Shown here piece after piece: positions 1 to 7,609 of a stretch of DNA of 38,666 bases. Origin of the DNA: an uncultured Clostridia bacterium (GTDB taxonomy: Bacteria > Bacillota > Clostridia > Christensenellales > Borkfalkiaceae); NCBI GenBank assembly GCA_947625095.1, contig CANQMX010000017.1:1-38666 (forward strand), given 5' to 3'. Made by a program: the position numbers and the translations under genes. The notes beneath the pieces were generated by a model that worked only from the letters and a program-made list of their open reading frames with translations, made no database searches and was not told where the DNA came from. Each line of letters starts with the position of its first letter. The stretch's first letter is position 1.

Positions 1-54
1 CTCAACGATTGCCTCGCCGCCGTCCTCAAACTCACCGCCAAGTATAAATTGTAA
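1..54 (+). CDS. 3' end of an unidentified gene (partial)
   Basis: An open frame enters at the left edge and ends at TAA 52-54. Its last residues are LNDCLAAVLKLTAKYKL, an amphipathic helical tail with codon use like the rest of the window. Too little is present to name a family. It may be a terminal fragment of a housekeeping gene, but that is only a guess. The 130 bases after it hold no gene. Confidence 0.4.
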   Translation, partial: LNDCLAAVLKLTAKYKL

Positions 55-182
55 TTCATTTTAAGCTCCCCGCGCGCATTTTTCCTTCTCTGATGTAATG
101 TTACCACAAAAAAATTCGGAATTTCGCGATGTATGACAACATTTTTTCAAAAAAATCCGAAAATTTTTTCGCCCGCGAATCG

Positions 183-214
183 AAAACCCCGCCGCAGACC
201 GCGGCGGGGTTTTT
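183..214 (-). terminator. Intrinsic terminator of the PRC-barrel gene
   Basis: A GC-rich hairpin (CCCCGCCGC / GCGGCGGGG, short loop) is flanked by A4 on one side and T5 on the other. It can work on either strand. On the minus strand it begins at the stop codon of the PRC-barrel gene, so it is assigned there. Confidence 0.85.
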
Positions 215-927
215 CACAGCACATTCGTGAGGGTGTTCACGGTGAGGGCGAGCAGGCGGTTGCGCCGCCGCGCCGCTTCCAGCATCTCGGGCGTCACGCG
301 CTCGCCGGCAAGGGCAACGGGCGCGCCGTACTCATCGAACACGCTCTTTTTCACCCGCCGCCCCAGCAAATTGTAGCGGTTGAAGCGCGCGGGATGCGCC
401 GCGCTCGCCTGCGGCTCTTCGGATTTTTCGGGCTTGGGATCGGGCGTTTCGGATTTTGGTTCGGGTGTTTCGGATTTGGGCGCGGATATTGCGGGCGATT
501 TTTTCGGCGGGCGAACGGCGCGTTTTTTGCGCTCCTTTTCGAACACGATGATGCTCTCGCCGACGTTCGCGCGCGAAAGGGGAATTTCGCTCGGCGTCTC
601 CTCCTTCGTCACGGTGAAGAGGGGGACTTCCGCAAGGCGCATATCGGTGACGACGCCCAAATATTCCCCCTTTTCCGAAAAGACGGCGCGACCCATCGGC
701 GCGGGCACGCCCGTGGCCGCCGCGCTGCGCGCCTTGCCCGCGATGACGGCGTCCTTCACGGCGAGGATGGCGCGCGCCGGCAGGTAAAATTCCTCCTCCT
801 CGTCGCTCGCGGCAACAAGGCAGGAAAGGGCGGAAAGGTCGCGGGTGAGCCGCGCCTCGGTCACATAGCCGAGTTTTTCTCCCTCGGGGGAGAGAATGAT
901 AGTTCCTACAACGGTTGAAAGATGCAT
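214..927 (-). CDS. PRC-barrel domain protein
   Basis: 237 residues. The N-terminus (MHLSTVVGTIILSPEGEKLGYVTEARL) and a second segment near residues 75-120 (MGRAVFSEKGEYLGVVTDMRL) both follow the short beta-barrel pattern of PRC-barrel domains, in which a glycine-rich turn is followed by G-x-V-x-D. The two repeats suggest a tandem PRC-barrel. Residues 130-185 are a low-complexity K/P/E/S linker with PKSETP repeats, followed by a basic C-terminal segment with an R-rich helix. PRC-barrels occur in RNA-processing (RimM-like) and sporulation (YlmC/YmxH-like) proteins; which role applies here is not clear. ATG 925-927 is preceded by AGAGGT. The gene is monocistronic and ends in its own terminator. 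Confidence 0.75.
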   Translation of the reverse strand: MHLSTVVGTIILSPEGEKLGYVTEARLTRDLSALSCLVAASDEEEEFYLPARAILAVKDAVIAGKARSAAATGVPAPMGRAVFSEKGEYLGVVTDMRLAEVPLFTVTKEETPSEIPLSRANVGESIIVFEKERKKRAVRPPKKSPAISAPKSETPEPKSETPDPKPEKSEEPQASAAHPARFNRYNLLGRRVKKSVFDEYGAPVALAGERVTPEMLEAARRRNRLLALTVNTLTNVL

Positions 928-980
928 ATTTTTACCTCTTGCCCTATCCTACTGAGCGCGGACAAAAAATATATGAGCCG

Positions 981-1010
981 ATTTTGCGCGAAAAGGGGAT
1001 AATTTGTCAA
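981..1010 (-). promoter_or_regulatory. Candidate promoter of the PRC-barrel gene
   Basis: On the minus strand TTGACA (1005-1010) is followed after 18 bases by CAAAAT (981-986). The -35 is perfect but the -10 is weak, and an AT-rich alternative (TATATT) lies closer to the gene, so the exact start is unsure. Confidence 0.35.
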
Positions 1011-1055
1011 ATGCGGGTCGGGGGTCTGCCGCGGGGATAAAATGTGCGGAAATTC

Positions 1056-1084
1056 TTGCAAAATTTCTGTGCGCGTGCTATACT
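1056..1084 (+). promoter_or_regulatory. Sigma-A promoter before the BspA-like gene
   Basis: TTGCAA (1056-1061), 17-base spacer, TATACT (1079-1084). The predicted transcript start, about seven bases after the -10, falls at 1091, exactly the first base of the large hairpin. That coincidence supports the promoter. Confidence 0.75.
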
Positions 1085-1090
1085 AAAACT

Positions 1091-1173
1091 GCCCTACAAT
1101 TCAATACTACCAATAGTAAGATACAACGGCATCGATGTATCCTTTTTCCGCTATTGGTAGGAAATTGTAGGGC
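1091..1173 (+). ncRNA. Three-tier hairpin leader RNA
   Basis: Three nested inverted repeats fill this 83-base interval. The outer arms GCCCTACAATT / AATTGTAGGGC (1091-1101, 1163-1173) are perfect over 11 bp. The middle arms CTACCAATAG / CTATTGGTAG (1107-1116, 1151-1160) are perfect over 10 bp. The inner arms GATACA / TGTATC (1120-1125, 1136-1141) close a 10-base loop. The structure starts at the predicted transcript 5' end and lies 87 bases before the ATG. It could be a stabilising or regulatory 5' leader, a small RNA, or a MITE-like palindrome. No T-run follows, so it is not a terminator. Confidence 0.6.
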
Positions 1174-1260
1174 GAACAATCTCGGGATACTCAATGCGGG
1201 CGTTCCGTGATTGGAGCGTCCTTATTTTTTGCCCGCAAATACCAAAAGGAGAAAGGAATT

Positions 1261-2784
1261 ATGAAACACAAATTTTTGACTGTGTTGCTTGCGGCCGTAT
1301 TTGCGCTTGGCGCGTGCTTCAGCTTGGCGGCCTGCGGCGGCGACGGGCATGAGCACACTTACACCGCGGAAAACAAGTGCTCCGTCTGCGGTGAGGAATG
1401 GGAGCATACCCCCTTTGACGCGTTTGTTTTTACACCCGTGACTCTGGACGGCGTAGAGGGCTATGACGCTTGCTTCGGCTTATCTGAATATCGTGACATT
1501 ACAATCGACCCGCAGACGGGACTACCGGTCGTCGGTGAATTGCAAACTCGCGGCACACTTTTTGAAGGAGAGGAGATCGTATTTCCCTACGGCTACAACG
1601 GGTTGCCCGTCATCAGCATCGGGCGTGCATACACCTGTACCTCGGAAACCGTAAAGAGCATTACCGTTCCCAAGTCCATTCTCTCGTGGGGGATCCAAGG
1701 CCAATCCGAAGGCGACGATGGGCGCTGTGCGTTTCATTGCGAAGCTTTGGAAACGTTGAATTTGCCGGACGGTCTGTTGCTCGAAACGACGCAAATGGTG
1801 GATCGTTATTCGCCGGATGCGATTTCCCATCTTACGCCGAAGAAAGTATTTTATGACAGAATGTTCGGATACGTCGATTGTCCGCTTTGGGATGACCCGG
1901 GGCATCGCGTAAATGGCGCGCTGTATATCGGCAACTATCTGTTTGATCTCGCCTCCGAGGAGACCGTTGAAACATTTACGGTGCGGGACGGGACAAAGGC
2001 GATCCTCAGTTGCCACAATGCGGAGAATGTCATCGTCCCGGACAGCGTGGAGGTGATCGCGGCGGAGGCGTTTACAAACAGCCCCTTGAAAAGTATTACT
2101 CTCGGGAAAGGGTTGAAAGCAATCGGCAATATTGCTTTTAATGGTTGCTATTTACTTACCGATATCACCATTCCCGAAGGCGTGACCGAAATCGGGTATA
2201 TGGCGTTTATGCAGTGTGATGCGCTTACAAGCGTGACCATTCCGAGCAGCATGACCAAGATAGGCGAGATGGCGTTTTTCAGTTGTAGCAACATCAAAGA
2301 GGTGCACATCACCGACCTTGCGGCATGGTGCGGAATTGACTTTTCATATACAGGTTATGAGGGGCCGCTAGGCAATCCTCTGATATGGGGCTATGCCGAA
2401 TTGTTTTTGAACGATACGAAAGTGACGGAACTCGTCATTCCCAACGGAGTAACGGAAATTAAACCGGGCGCTTTTTGGCGCACGAAAAGCATTACGAGTA
2501 TTGTAATCCCCGGCGGCATGACTACGATCGGGAGCGGCGCATTTTACGGTTGCACCGATGTTACGAGCGTTACGATCCCAAAAAGCGTGACCGAGATCGG
2601 AGAGCGTGCGTTCGGTGATTGCAGCTTGACGGATATTCAATATGCGGGGACAGTGGAAGATTGGCAAGCGATACAAAAGGGAAACGGATGGGCGTTAAGT
2701 CTTAGCAACGATAATAACTATATCATCACTTGCACGGACGGGACAGTGGATAAGAGCGGAAATGTGACGTATTTTCATAGTTGA
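1261..2784 (+). CDS. BspA-like leucine-rich repeat lipoprotein
   Basis: 507 residues from ATG 1261, chosen over an upstream in-frame GTG because AAAGGAGAAAGG precedes it and a signal peptide begins there. A lipobox (LAAC, Cys25) predicts a membrane-anchored lipoprotein. Residues about 32-48 carry HEHTYTAENKCSVCGEEW, a short Cys-x2-Cys module often seen at the N-terminus of such proteins. From about residue 230 onward there are LRR_5 (Treponema pallidum/BspA type) repeats: VTIPSSMTKIGEMAFFSC, IVIPGGMTTIGSGAFYGC, VTIPKSVTEIGERAFGDC. Proteins of this type mediate adhesion and surface binding in other gut bacteria. The ligand here is unknown. It sits alone behind the hairpin leader. Confidence 0.85.
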   Translation: MKHKFLTVLLAAVFALGACFSLAACGGDGHEHTYTAENKCSVCGEEWEHTPFDAFVFTPVTLDGVEGYDACFGLSEYRDITIDPQTGLPVVGELQTRGTLFEGEEIVFPYGYNGLPVISIGRAYTCTSETVKSITVPKSILSWGIQGQSEGDDGRCAFHCEALETLNLPDGLLLETTQMVDRYSPDAISHLTPKKVFYDRMFGYVDCPLWDDPGHRVNGALYIGNYLFDLASEETVETFTVRDGTKAILSCHNAENVIVPDSVEVIAAEAFTNSPLKSITLGKGLKAIGNIAFNGCYLLTDITIPEGVTEIGYMAFMQCDALTSVTIPSSMTKIGEMAFFSCSNIKEVHITDLAAWCGIDFSYTGYEGPLGNPLIWGYAELFLNDTKVTELVIPNGVTEIKPGAFWRTKSITSIVIPGGMTTIGSGAFYGCTDVTSVTIPKSVTEIGERAFGDCSLTDIQYAGTVEDWQAIQKGNGWALSLSNDNNYIITCTDGTVDKSGNVTYFHS

Positions 2785-2788
2785 GGTA

Positions 2789-3027
2789 GAGATGTCTCGA
2801 CGACGAAGCCCCGCCGACCGTGTCGGCGGGGCTTCTGCTCGACATGACATTTTTATGGAGGAAGCAAAAAAGGTGGGGTGAGGAAGTGCCCCTCCCCCTG
2901 TGTCCCCCTCCCCGCGGCAAAGCCGCGGGGAGGGGGACACAGGGGAAGATACACTCTCCGGCCGCCCGTCCGCAAAGGCGGATGGGCGGCTGGCTCGGTA
3001 TGAGGAGCAGTAATTATTTTATAGCGG
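2789..3027 (+). repeat. Composite intergenic repeat, copy A
   Basis: Copy A shares three conserved blocks with copy B at 3101-3326: TCTCGACGACG, then TGCTCGA(C/A)ATGACATTTTTATGG at the other side of the first hairpin, then AAGATACACTCTCCG, and finally GGCTCGGTATGAGGAG with TAATTATTTTATAGCGG. Between blocks sit hairpins that differ between copies. In A these are a 13-bp stem (2805-2817 / 2823-2835), a 24-bp perfect stem with an AAA loop (2895-2918 / 2922-2945), and a 13-bp stem with one G-T pair (2961-2973 / 2978-2990). No coding frame is supported. Confidence 0.7.
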
Positions 3028-3050
3028 AGGGGCGAAACGACACCCCTTCC

Positions 3051-3087
3051 GTCACCTACGGTGACACCCACCCCTCCAAGGGGTGGG
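3051..3087. repeat. Paired hairpins between the composite repeats
   Basis: GTCACC / GGTGAC (3051-3056, 3060-3065) and CCCACCCCT / AGGGGTGGG (3067-3075, 3079-3087) form two adjacent perfect stems. The layout resembles short palindromic repeats dispersed between genes in many gut Clostridia. No gene is seen here. Confidence 0.5.
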
Positions 3088-3100
3088 CAAGAATATGGTG

Positions 3101-3326
3101 GAGATTTCTCGACGACGGCGTCCGCGGCAACAGCCGCGGACGCCTGCTCGAAATGACATTTTTATGGGGGAGAGGAATACAAGGGAAGATACACTCTCCG
3201 CCTGCGGCGCGTTACTTCGTCGCTACGCTCCTTGTGCCGCGCTTAGTAGACGAATAGTGCGCGCGGGACGGTATGAGGAATAAAATGCGCGGCTCGGTAT
3301 GAGGAGGGATAATTATTTTATAGCGG
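3101..3326 (+). repeat. Composite intergenic repeat, copy B
   Basis: Same block order as copy A, but the first hairpin has a different stem (GGCGTCCGCGGC / GCCGCGGACGCC, 3117-3128 / 3133-3144) between the same conserved flanks, and the 24-bp stem of copy A is missing. The segment 3201-3290 is unrelated to A and contains a second, partial GGTATGAGGA. The pattern suggests hairpin modules exchanged inside a fixed frame. Confidence 0.65.
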
Positions 3327-3415
3327 CGGGCGGTTCATGCGCCTGGGCTTGATGTAGACGGAGTTGGTGCGACGCTCGGCGGGTCGCTTGCTCCTCGCGC
3401 GCTCCCGCTTGCGGC

Positions 3416-3466
3416 CCTCCGTATTGCGTGAGGCTTCAAAGGGCGAAACCTCACGCAACACGGAGG
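3416..3466. other. 18-bp imperfect stem-loop in gene-free DNA
   Basis: CCTCCGTATTGCGTGAGG (3416-3433) pairs with 3449-3466 at 17 of 18 positions, with a 15-base loop. No T-run follows. The remaining gene-free sequence from 3327 to 3594 shows only GC-rich, low-information DNA with no supported reading frame. Confidence 0.5.
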
Positions 3467-3594
3467 CTATTCCGCTCCGCGGGCGGAGAGCGCAGCAAAA
3501 TGGACGTTGATGATAGAATTTTGCCGTCGGTAGAGTGAAAAAAGGCGCGTGGGGAGAGCAAAAGAACGCGGGGAGAGGGGCATATTTCGCGTAC

Positions 3595-3620
3595 AAAAAA
3601 GCCCTCGGAAAACCGAAGGC
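3595..3620 (-). terminator. Intrinsic terminator of gapdh
   Basis: On the minus strand GCCTTCGG-TTTT-CCGAGGGC forms an 8-bp stem (one G-T pair) followed by T6. It lies 35 bases past the gapdh stop codon. Confidence 0.85.
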
Positions 3621-3655
3621 CTCTTTGGGTTGCAATTTCAGGTTCGTGAACGGGA

Positions 3656-4678
3656 TTACAGCGTCGCGAAATATTTGATGGTGCGAACCATCTGCGAGGT
3701 GTAGCTGTTCTCGTTATCGTACCACGACACGACCTGCACCTGATAGGTATCGTCGTCGATCTTCGTGACCATCGTCTGCGTTGCATCGAACAGCGAACCG
3801 TAGGTGATGCCGATGACATCGGAGGAGACGAGGGGTTCTTCGGTGTAGCCGAAGGACTTGGAAGCCGCCGCCTTCATCGCCGCGTTGATGCTCTCCTTGG
3901 TGACATCCTTCCCCTTGACGACGGCGACGAGAATGGTCGTGGAGCCGGTGGGAACGGGAACACGCTGGGCAGAGCCGATGAGCTTTCCGTTCAGAGCGGG
4001 AATGACAAGGCCGATGGCCTTCGCCGCGCCCGTCGAATTGGGAACGATGTTGACTGCCGCCGCACGCGCCCTTCTCAAATCGCCCTTGCGGTGAGGCCCG
4101 TCGAGCACCATCTGGTCGCCCGTGTAGGCGTGGACGGTGGTCATGATGCCCGAGACGATGGGATATGCCTTGTTGAGGGTGTTCGCCATGGGGGCAAGGC
4201 AGTTGGTCGTGCAGGACGCCGCGGAGATGATGGTATCTTCGGGCTTCAACGTCTTTTCATTGACGCCGAACACGATGGTGGGAAGGTCGTTGCCCGCGGG
4301 AGCGGAGATGACGACTTTCTTTGCGCCCGCATCGATGTGCGCCTGCGCCTTGTCCTTCTTGGTGTAGAAGCCCGTGCACTCGAGCACGACGTCTACGCCG
4401 AGTTCGCCCCAAGGAAGATCCTTCGCATCCTTGATCGCGTAAATTTTGATGGTCGTACCCTTGACGGTGATGGTGCTCTCCTCCTCGTTCGCGGAGACGG
4501 TATCCGCATAGGCGTATCTGCCCTGCGCGCTGTCGTACTTCAACAAATGCGCAAGCATGGTGGGGCTGGTAAGATCGTTGATCGCGACGATCTCATAGCC
4601 CTTCGCCCCGAACATCTGACGGAAAGCGAGACGGCCGATACGGCCGAAGCCGTTGATTGCAACTCTGACGTTTGCCAT
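3656..4678 (-). CDS. gap: Glyceraldehyde-3-phosphate dehydrogenase, type I
   Basis: 340 residues, the usual length for the phosphorylating NAD-type enzyme of glycolysis. It converts glyceraldehyde-3-phosphate, phosphate and NAD to 1,3-bisphosphoglycerate in the cytosol. The N-terminal dinucleotide-binding motif INGFGRIGR and the catalytic motif ASCTTNC (Cys156, codon 4211-4213) are intact, as is the C-terminal SWYDNE segment. ATG 4676-4678 is chosen over longer frames because TGGAGG precedes it and homology starts at [12 protein letters not shown]. The gene is divergent from the aldolase gene, so two glycolytic genes share a 265-base intergenic region with back-to-back strong promoters. Confidence 0.97.
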   Translation of the reverse strand: MANVRVAINGFGRIGRLAFRQMFGAKGYEIVAINDLTSPTMLAHLLKYDSAQGRYAYADTVSANEEESTITVKGTTIKIYAIKDAKDLPWGELGVDVVLECTGFYTKKDKAQAHIDAGAKKVVISAPAGNDLPTIVFGVNEKTLKPEDTIISAASCTTNCLAPMANTLNKAYPIVSGIMTTVHAYTGDQMVLDGPHRKGDLRRARAAAVNIVPNSTGAAKAIGLVIPALNGKLIGSAQRVPVPTGSTTILVAVVKGKDVTKESINAAMKAAASKSFGYTEEPLVSSDVIGITYGSLFDATQTMVTKIDDDTYQVQVVSWYDNENSYTSQMVRTIKYFATL

Positions 4679-4729
4679 TGGAATTTTCCTCCATTTCATT
4701 TTGGCGCTCTGCGCCCTTTTTCGGCTCTC

Positions 4730-4758
4730 ATTATACCACGCTTTCCATGCGCCGTCAA
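4730..4758 (-). promoter_or_regulatory. Promoter of gap
   Basis: Minus strand: TTGACG (4753-4758), 17-base spacer, TATAAT (4730-4735). It is near-consensus and gives a leader of roughly 45 bases. Confidence 0.9.
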
Positions 4759-4887
4759 CGATTTTTCCGAAATTTTCCTTTTCCGTACACTTTGCACGAA
4801 AACATTGGGCAATTTTTGACAAGGACGCGGTTTTAAGAAAGTTCCGCGGCGGCGCATTTTATTTTTGGCGAATTTTTTGCAATCCTC

Positions 4888-4916
4888 TTGCATTTTGGCT
4901 GCGAAAGCGGTATAAT
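4888..4916 (+). promoter_or_regulatory. Promoter of fba
   Basis: TTGCAT (4888-4893), 17-base spacer, TATAAT (4911-4916). The leader to ATG 4944 is only about 20 bases and contains CGGAGGAA. Confidence 0.88.
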
Positions 4917-4943
4917 CGAGAAAAACCAATCGGAGGAATTATT

Positions 4944-5879
4944 ATGCCGTTAGTCACAACCAAGGAAATGTTTGAAAAGGCGTATAAGGGCGGCTATGCC
5001 GTCGGCGCTTTCAACGTCAACAATATGGAGATGATCCAAGCCATCGTGGAAGCAGCCAACGAGTGCCGCTCCCCCGTCATTTTGCAGGTCTCCGCGGGCG
5101 CGAGAAAGTACGCCAACCCCGTGTATCTGCGTCACCTCGTCGCCGCCGCCGCAGAGACGACGGATATCCCCATCGCCATGCACCTCGACCACGGCGCGGA
5201 CTTTGAAATTTGCAAGGATTGCATCGACGTGGGCTTTACCTCCGTCATGATAGACGCCTCCTCCAAACCGTGGGAGGAGAACATCGCCGTCACAAAGAAA
5301 GTTGTGGAATACGCCCACGCGCACGGCGTTGTGGTGGAGGCGGAACTCGGCAAACTTGCGGGCATCGAGGACGACGTGCACGTCGCCGCCGACGACGCCA
5401 TGTTCACCTCGCCCGACGAAGTGCAGGAGTTTACCTCGCGCACGGGCATCGATTCCCTCGCCATCGCCATCGGAACTTCCCATGGCGCGTATAAATTCAA
5501 ACCGGGGCAGGATCCCAAACTGCGCATCGACATCTTGGAGGAGATCGGCCGCAGGCTTCCCGGCTTCCCCATCGTGCTGCACGGGGCTTCGAGCGTGCCG
5601 CAGGAGCAGGTCGCCATCGTCAACGAGTTCGGCGGCTCTATGCCCAACGCCATCGGCATCCCCGAGACCGAACTGAGAAAGGCCGCGAAGCTTGCCGTCT
5701 GCAAGATCAACATCGACAGCGACCTGCGCGTCGCCTTCACCGCGGCCGTGAGAAAGCACCTCGCCGAGAACCCCTCGCACTTCGACCCGAGGCAGTACCT
5801 CGGCGACGCCCGCGCCAACATGAAGGAGATGGTCAAGCACAAGATCATCGACGTTCTCGGCTCTGCAAATAAGGCGTAA
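4944..5879 (+). CDS. fba: Class II fructose-bisphosphate aldolase
   Basis: 311 residues, typical for the zinc-dependent class II FbaA/GatY group. It cleaves fructose-1,6-bisphosphate into dihydroxyacetone phosphate and glyceraldehyde-3-phosphate. The zinc site HLDHGAD (residues 80-86), EAELGKLAG, LHGASSVP and the phosphate-binding NIDSDLR are present. The start is ATG 4944 because CGGAGGAA lies just upstream and the family begins at MPLVTTKEMF; a long in-frame extension to 4653 overlaps the gap promoter and is rejected. The last codon and stop (GCG TAA) are part of a 61-bp sequence duplicated 325 bases downstream. Confidence 0.96.
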   Translation: MPLVTTKEMFEKAYKGGYAVGAFNVNNMEMIQAIVEAANECRSPVILQVSAGARKYANPVYLRHLVAAAAETTDIPIAMHLDHGADFEICKDCIDVGFTSVMIDASSKPWEENIAVTKKVVEYAHAHGVVVEAELGKLAGIEDDVHVAADDAMFTSPDEVQEFTSRTGIDSLAIAIGTSHGAYKFKPGQDPKLRIDILEEIGRRLPGFPIVLHGASSVPQEQVAIVNEFGGSMPNAIGIPETELRKAAKLAVCKINIDSDLRVAFTAAVRKHLAENPSHFDPRQYLGDARANMKEMVKHKIIDVLGSANKA

Positions 5880-5933
5880 AATTTCAAAACAGGCAAAACG
5901 CTGTGAGAAAAGCGGCCGTAAGCGGTCGCTTTT
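5873..5933 (+). repeat. 61-bp direct repeat, copy 1 (fba end plus terminator)
   Basis: A perfect 61-bp match to 6198-6258. It covers the final codons of fba and a hairpin AAAAGCGGCCG / CGGTCGCTTTT (5908-5918, 5923-5933). The two copies flank the small XRE gene. Confidence 0.9.
5908..5933 (+). terminator. Terminator of fba
   Basis: An 11-bp stem with one G-T pair and a TAAG loop. Only four T follow within the stem end, so termination here may be leaky compared with the downstream copy. Confidence 0.7.
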
Positions 5934-5972
5934 CGGCACTTCAACTTCGGCAGATAGTAACATAATATTGGT

Positions 5973-6176
5973 ATGTATCCCTTTCAAGATATCATCAGAG
6001 AATTGATGCAGTTGAACGGTTTGAGCAGGAAACAGCTTGCCAATGCGATCGGTGTTCATGAGACAACGATCGGGCAGTGGCTGCACGGAAAAAAGAAGCC
6101 GAGTTACGACAGCATCATGGAACTGTACGAAAAGTTCGGCGTAGAGCCCAACCTTCTGTTCGGCATTGAAAGGTAG
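5973..6176 (+). CDS. Small XRE-family transcriptional regulator
   Basis: 67 residues, nearly all one Cro/CI-type helix-turn-helix: LSRKQLANAIGVHETTIGQW is the recognition unit, followed by HGKKKPSYDSIMELYEKFGV. It probably binds DNA as a dimer. No good ribosome site precedes ATG 5973 (the upstream bases are AT-rich), so the start is a choice by homology. The gene has a lower GC content than fba and sits exactly between two copies of the fba terminator, suggesting recent arrival or duplication. It could regulate the nuclease locus downstream or be a relic of a mobile element. Confidence 0.8.
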   Translation: MYPFQDIIRELMQLNGLSRKQLANAIGVHETTIGQWLHGKKKPSYDSIMELYEKFGVEPNLLFGIER

Positions 6177-6197
6177 CCGCCGCGGTTGCGCGATAGG

Positions 6198-6258
6198 GGC
6201 GTAAAATTTCAAAACAGGCAAAACGCTGTGAGAAAAGCGGCCGTAAGCGGTCGCTTTT
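6198..6258 (+). repeat. 61-bp direct repeat, copy 2
   Basis: Identical to 5873-5933, including six bases of fba coding sequence that have no coding context here. The repeat period is 325 bp. Confidence 0.9.
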
Positions 6259-6260
6259 TT
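6233..6260 (+). terminator. Terminator after the XRE gene
   Basis: The duplicated hairpin, here followed by T6 and a second T6 run, so it should be the stronger terminator of the two. Confidence 0.8.
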
Positions 6261-6338
6261 GCTTTTTTGCAGGGGGTGGAGAGGCGTATCTCCGCTCCCT
6301 CGTTTTATCCGATGAAAGTTTGAATTATCGATTTATGA

Positions 6339-6367
6339 TTGCTTTTACGCCGACGCTATGCTATAAT
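6339..6367 (+). promoter_or_regulatory. Promoter of the XRE-remnant/DUF1016 locus
   Basis: TTGCTT (6339-6344), 17-base spacer, TATAAT (6362-6367). It lies inside the longest possible reading frame of the XRE remnant, which argues that frame does not start at 6320. Confidence 0.7.
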
Positions 6368-6382
6368 ACTGCCGACGACGGT

Positions 6383-6559
6383 CGAACAATCGACAGGGAT
6401 AGGAAGAAGGATCTGCGGCTTGCCACGGGTATGACAACGACTGCGATGGCAAAACCCAGAAAGAATGAATCCGTCGATCCCGAGATCCTGTTGAAGATAT
6501 GTAAGGGTTTGAAGTGCGATATCTCCGATATCATGGAAATCGCGAAAACCGAGGAGTGA
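6383..6559 (+). pseudogene. Decayed XRE-family regulator
   Basis: The C-terminal part, DLRLATGMTTTAMAKPRKNE and then DPEILLKICKGLKCDISDI, is typical of about 70-residue Cro/CI regulators that accompany restriction-type nuclease genes. The N-terminal helix normally preceding it is scrambled (RTIDRDRKK) and no start codon with a ribosome site follows the promoter. A proline also replaces the usual residue in the recognition helix (AKPRKNE). I read it as a 5'-damaged gene. It could still be translated from a rare start. It ends 6 bases before the DUF1016 gene, so the two would share a transcript. Confidence 0.6.
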
Positions 6560-6565
6560 GCAAAT

Positions 6566-7555
6566 ATGATGCCCGATAAGAGTTATTCCGAAATCGTAAA
6601 GATCATTCAGTCGGCGCGGGAGCGCGCGTTTTACAGGGTAAACGAGGAACTCATCGGAATGTATTTGCAGGTTGGCAAATATGTATCGGAAAATTCTCGT
6701 GACGCGGCGTACGGCGATGCCTATGTGGAGGGACTTGCGGACTTCTTTGCAAAAAATTATCCCGAATTGAAGGGATTTACCCGCCGCGGACTGTACCGTA
6801 TGCGCCAATTTTACGAACTCTACGGCGAGGATGAAAAAGTGTCACCGCTGGTGACACAATTGAGCTGGACGAACCACCTCATCATAATGTCGGCTTGTAA
6901 AACAGCCGAAGAGCGATATTTCTATATGGCGCTTTGCGCGAAAGAAAGATATTCGAAGCGCGAACTTGCCCGCCAGATAGACAGCGCCTACTATGAGCGC
7001 TATATGCTCTCGCAAAGGCCGACGACCCCCGCCATTGCCGAGGCAAGGCAAAGCACGGCCAATGTGTTTCTTGACACATACACGCTGGAATTTCTCGACG
7101 TTCCCGCAACGGTCGGCGAGAAGGACTTGCAGAAGTCGATCGTCCAAAACTTGAAGAACTTTATTTTGGAGATAGGCAAGGACTTTTCGTTTATCGGTGA
7201 GGAATACCGCCTGCAAGTGGGGGGACACGACTACTATATCGACCTTTTGTTCTATCACCGTGGGCTTTCCTGCCTTGTGGCTTTTGAACTCAAAATCGAC
7301 GAATTCAAGCCCGAATATGTCGGGAAAATGAACCTGTATCTGGAAGCGCTCGACCGCGATGTAAAAAAGCCCAACGAGAACCCGAGCGTCGGCGTGATCC
7401 TGTGCGCCCAAAAGGACGATGAGGTGGTTGAGTATGCTTTGAGCCGCTCGCTTTCGCCGACCATGGTTTCGGAATATAAATTGAAACTTATTGACAGAAA
7501 TTTGCTTCAAAAGAAGTTGAAGGAATACCTCGAACTTGCGAAAAACGAGGAATAA
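6566..7555 (+). CDS. DUF1016 / YhcG-family PDDEXK nuclease
   Basis: 329 residues with the two-part layout of the family. Residues 1-150 are the DUF1016 N-terminal helical domain (YFMALCAKERYSKRELARQI lies at its end). Residues 165-315 are the PDDEXK-like nuclease fold: the DYYIDLLFYHR strand carries the acidic residue and FELKIDEFKPEY carries the E-x-K. Such proteins are found near restriction-modification and other defence genes, but their target is not established. The start is ATG 6566, preceded by GAGGAG. An adjacent ATG at 6569 is equally possible. No modification enzyme is visible nearby, so it is a solitary copy next to a damaged regulator. Confidence 0.85.
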   Translation: MMPDKSYSEIVKIIQSARERAFYRVNEELIGMYLQVGKYVSENSRDAAYGDAYVEGLADFFAKNYPELKGFTRRGLYRMRQFYELYGEDEKVSPLVTQLSWTNHLIIMSACKTAEERYFYMALCAKERYSKRELARQIDSAYYERYMLSQRPTTPAIAEARQSTANVFLDTYTLEFLDVPATVGEKDLQKSIVQNLKNFILEIGKDFSFIGEEYRLQVGGHDYYIDLLFYHRGLSCLVAFELKIDEFKPEYVGKMNLYLEALDRDVKKPNENPSVGVILCAQKDDEVVEYALSRSLSPTMVSEYKLKLIDRNLLQKKLKEYLELAKNEE

Positions 7556-7609
7556 ACCGGCAATGGCGGAGGGACGGGGCTGCCCGCCGCGGAGCGCGGA
7601 GGTGAGGAG

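Noticed and set aside
2789-3326. A CRISPR array in the repeat cluster
   Set aside because: Repeats are few, unequal, not evenly spaced and built of hairpins; no cas genes are near.
4950-6221. 423-codon minus-strand frame opposite the aldolase gene
   Set aside because: The aldolase motifs on the plus strand are unambiguous; the minus frame has no promoter, ribosome site or family.
5908-6260. The 61-bp repeats as transposon ends or att sites
   Set aside because: They are direct, include aldolase coding sequence and a terminator, and no recombinase lies between them; duplication is the better explanation.
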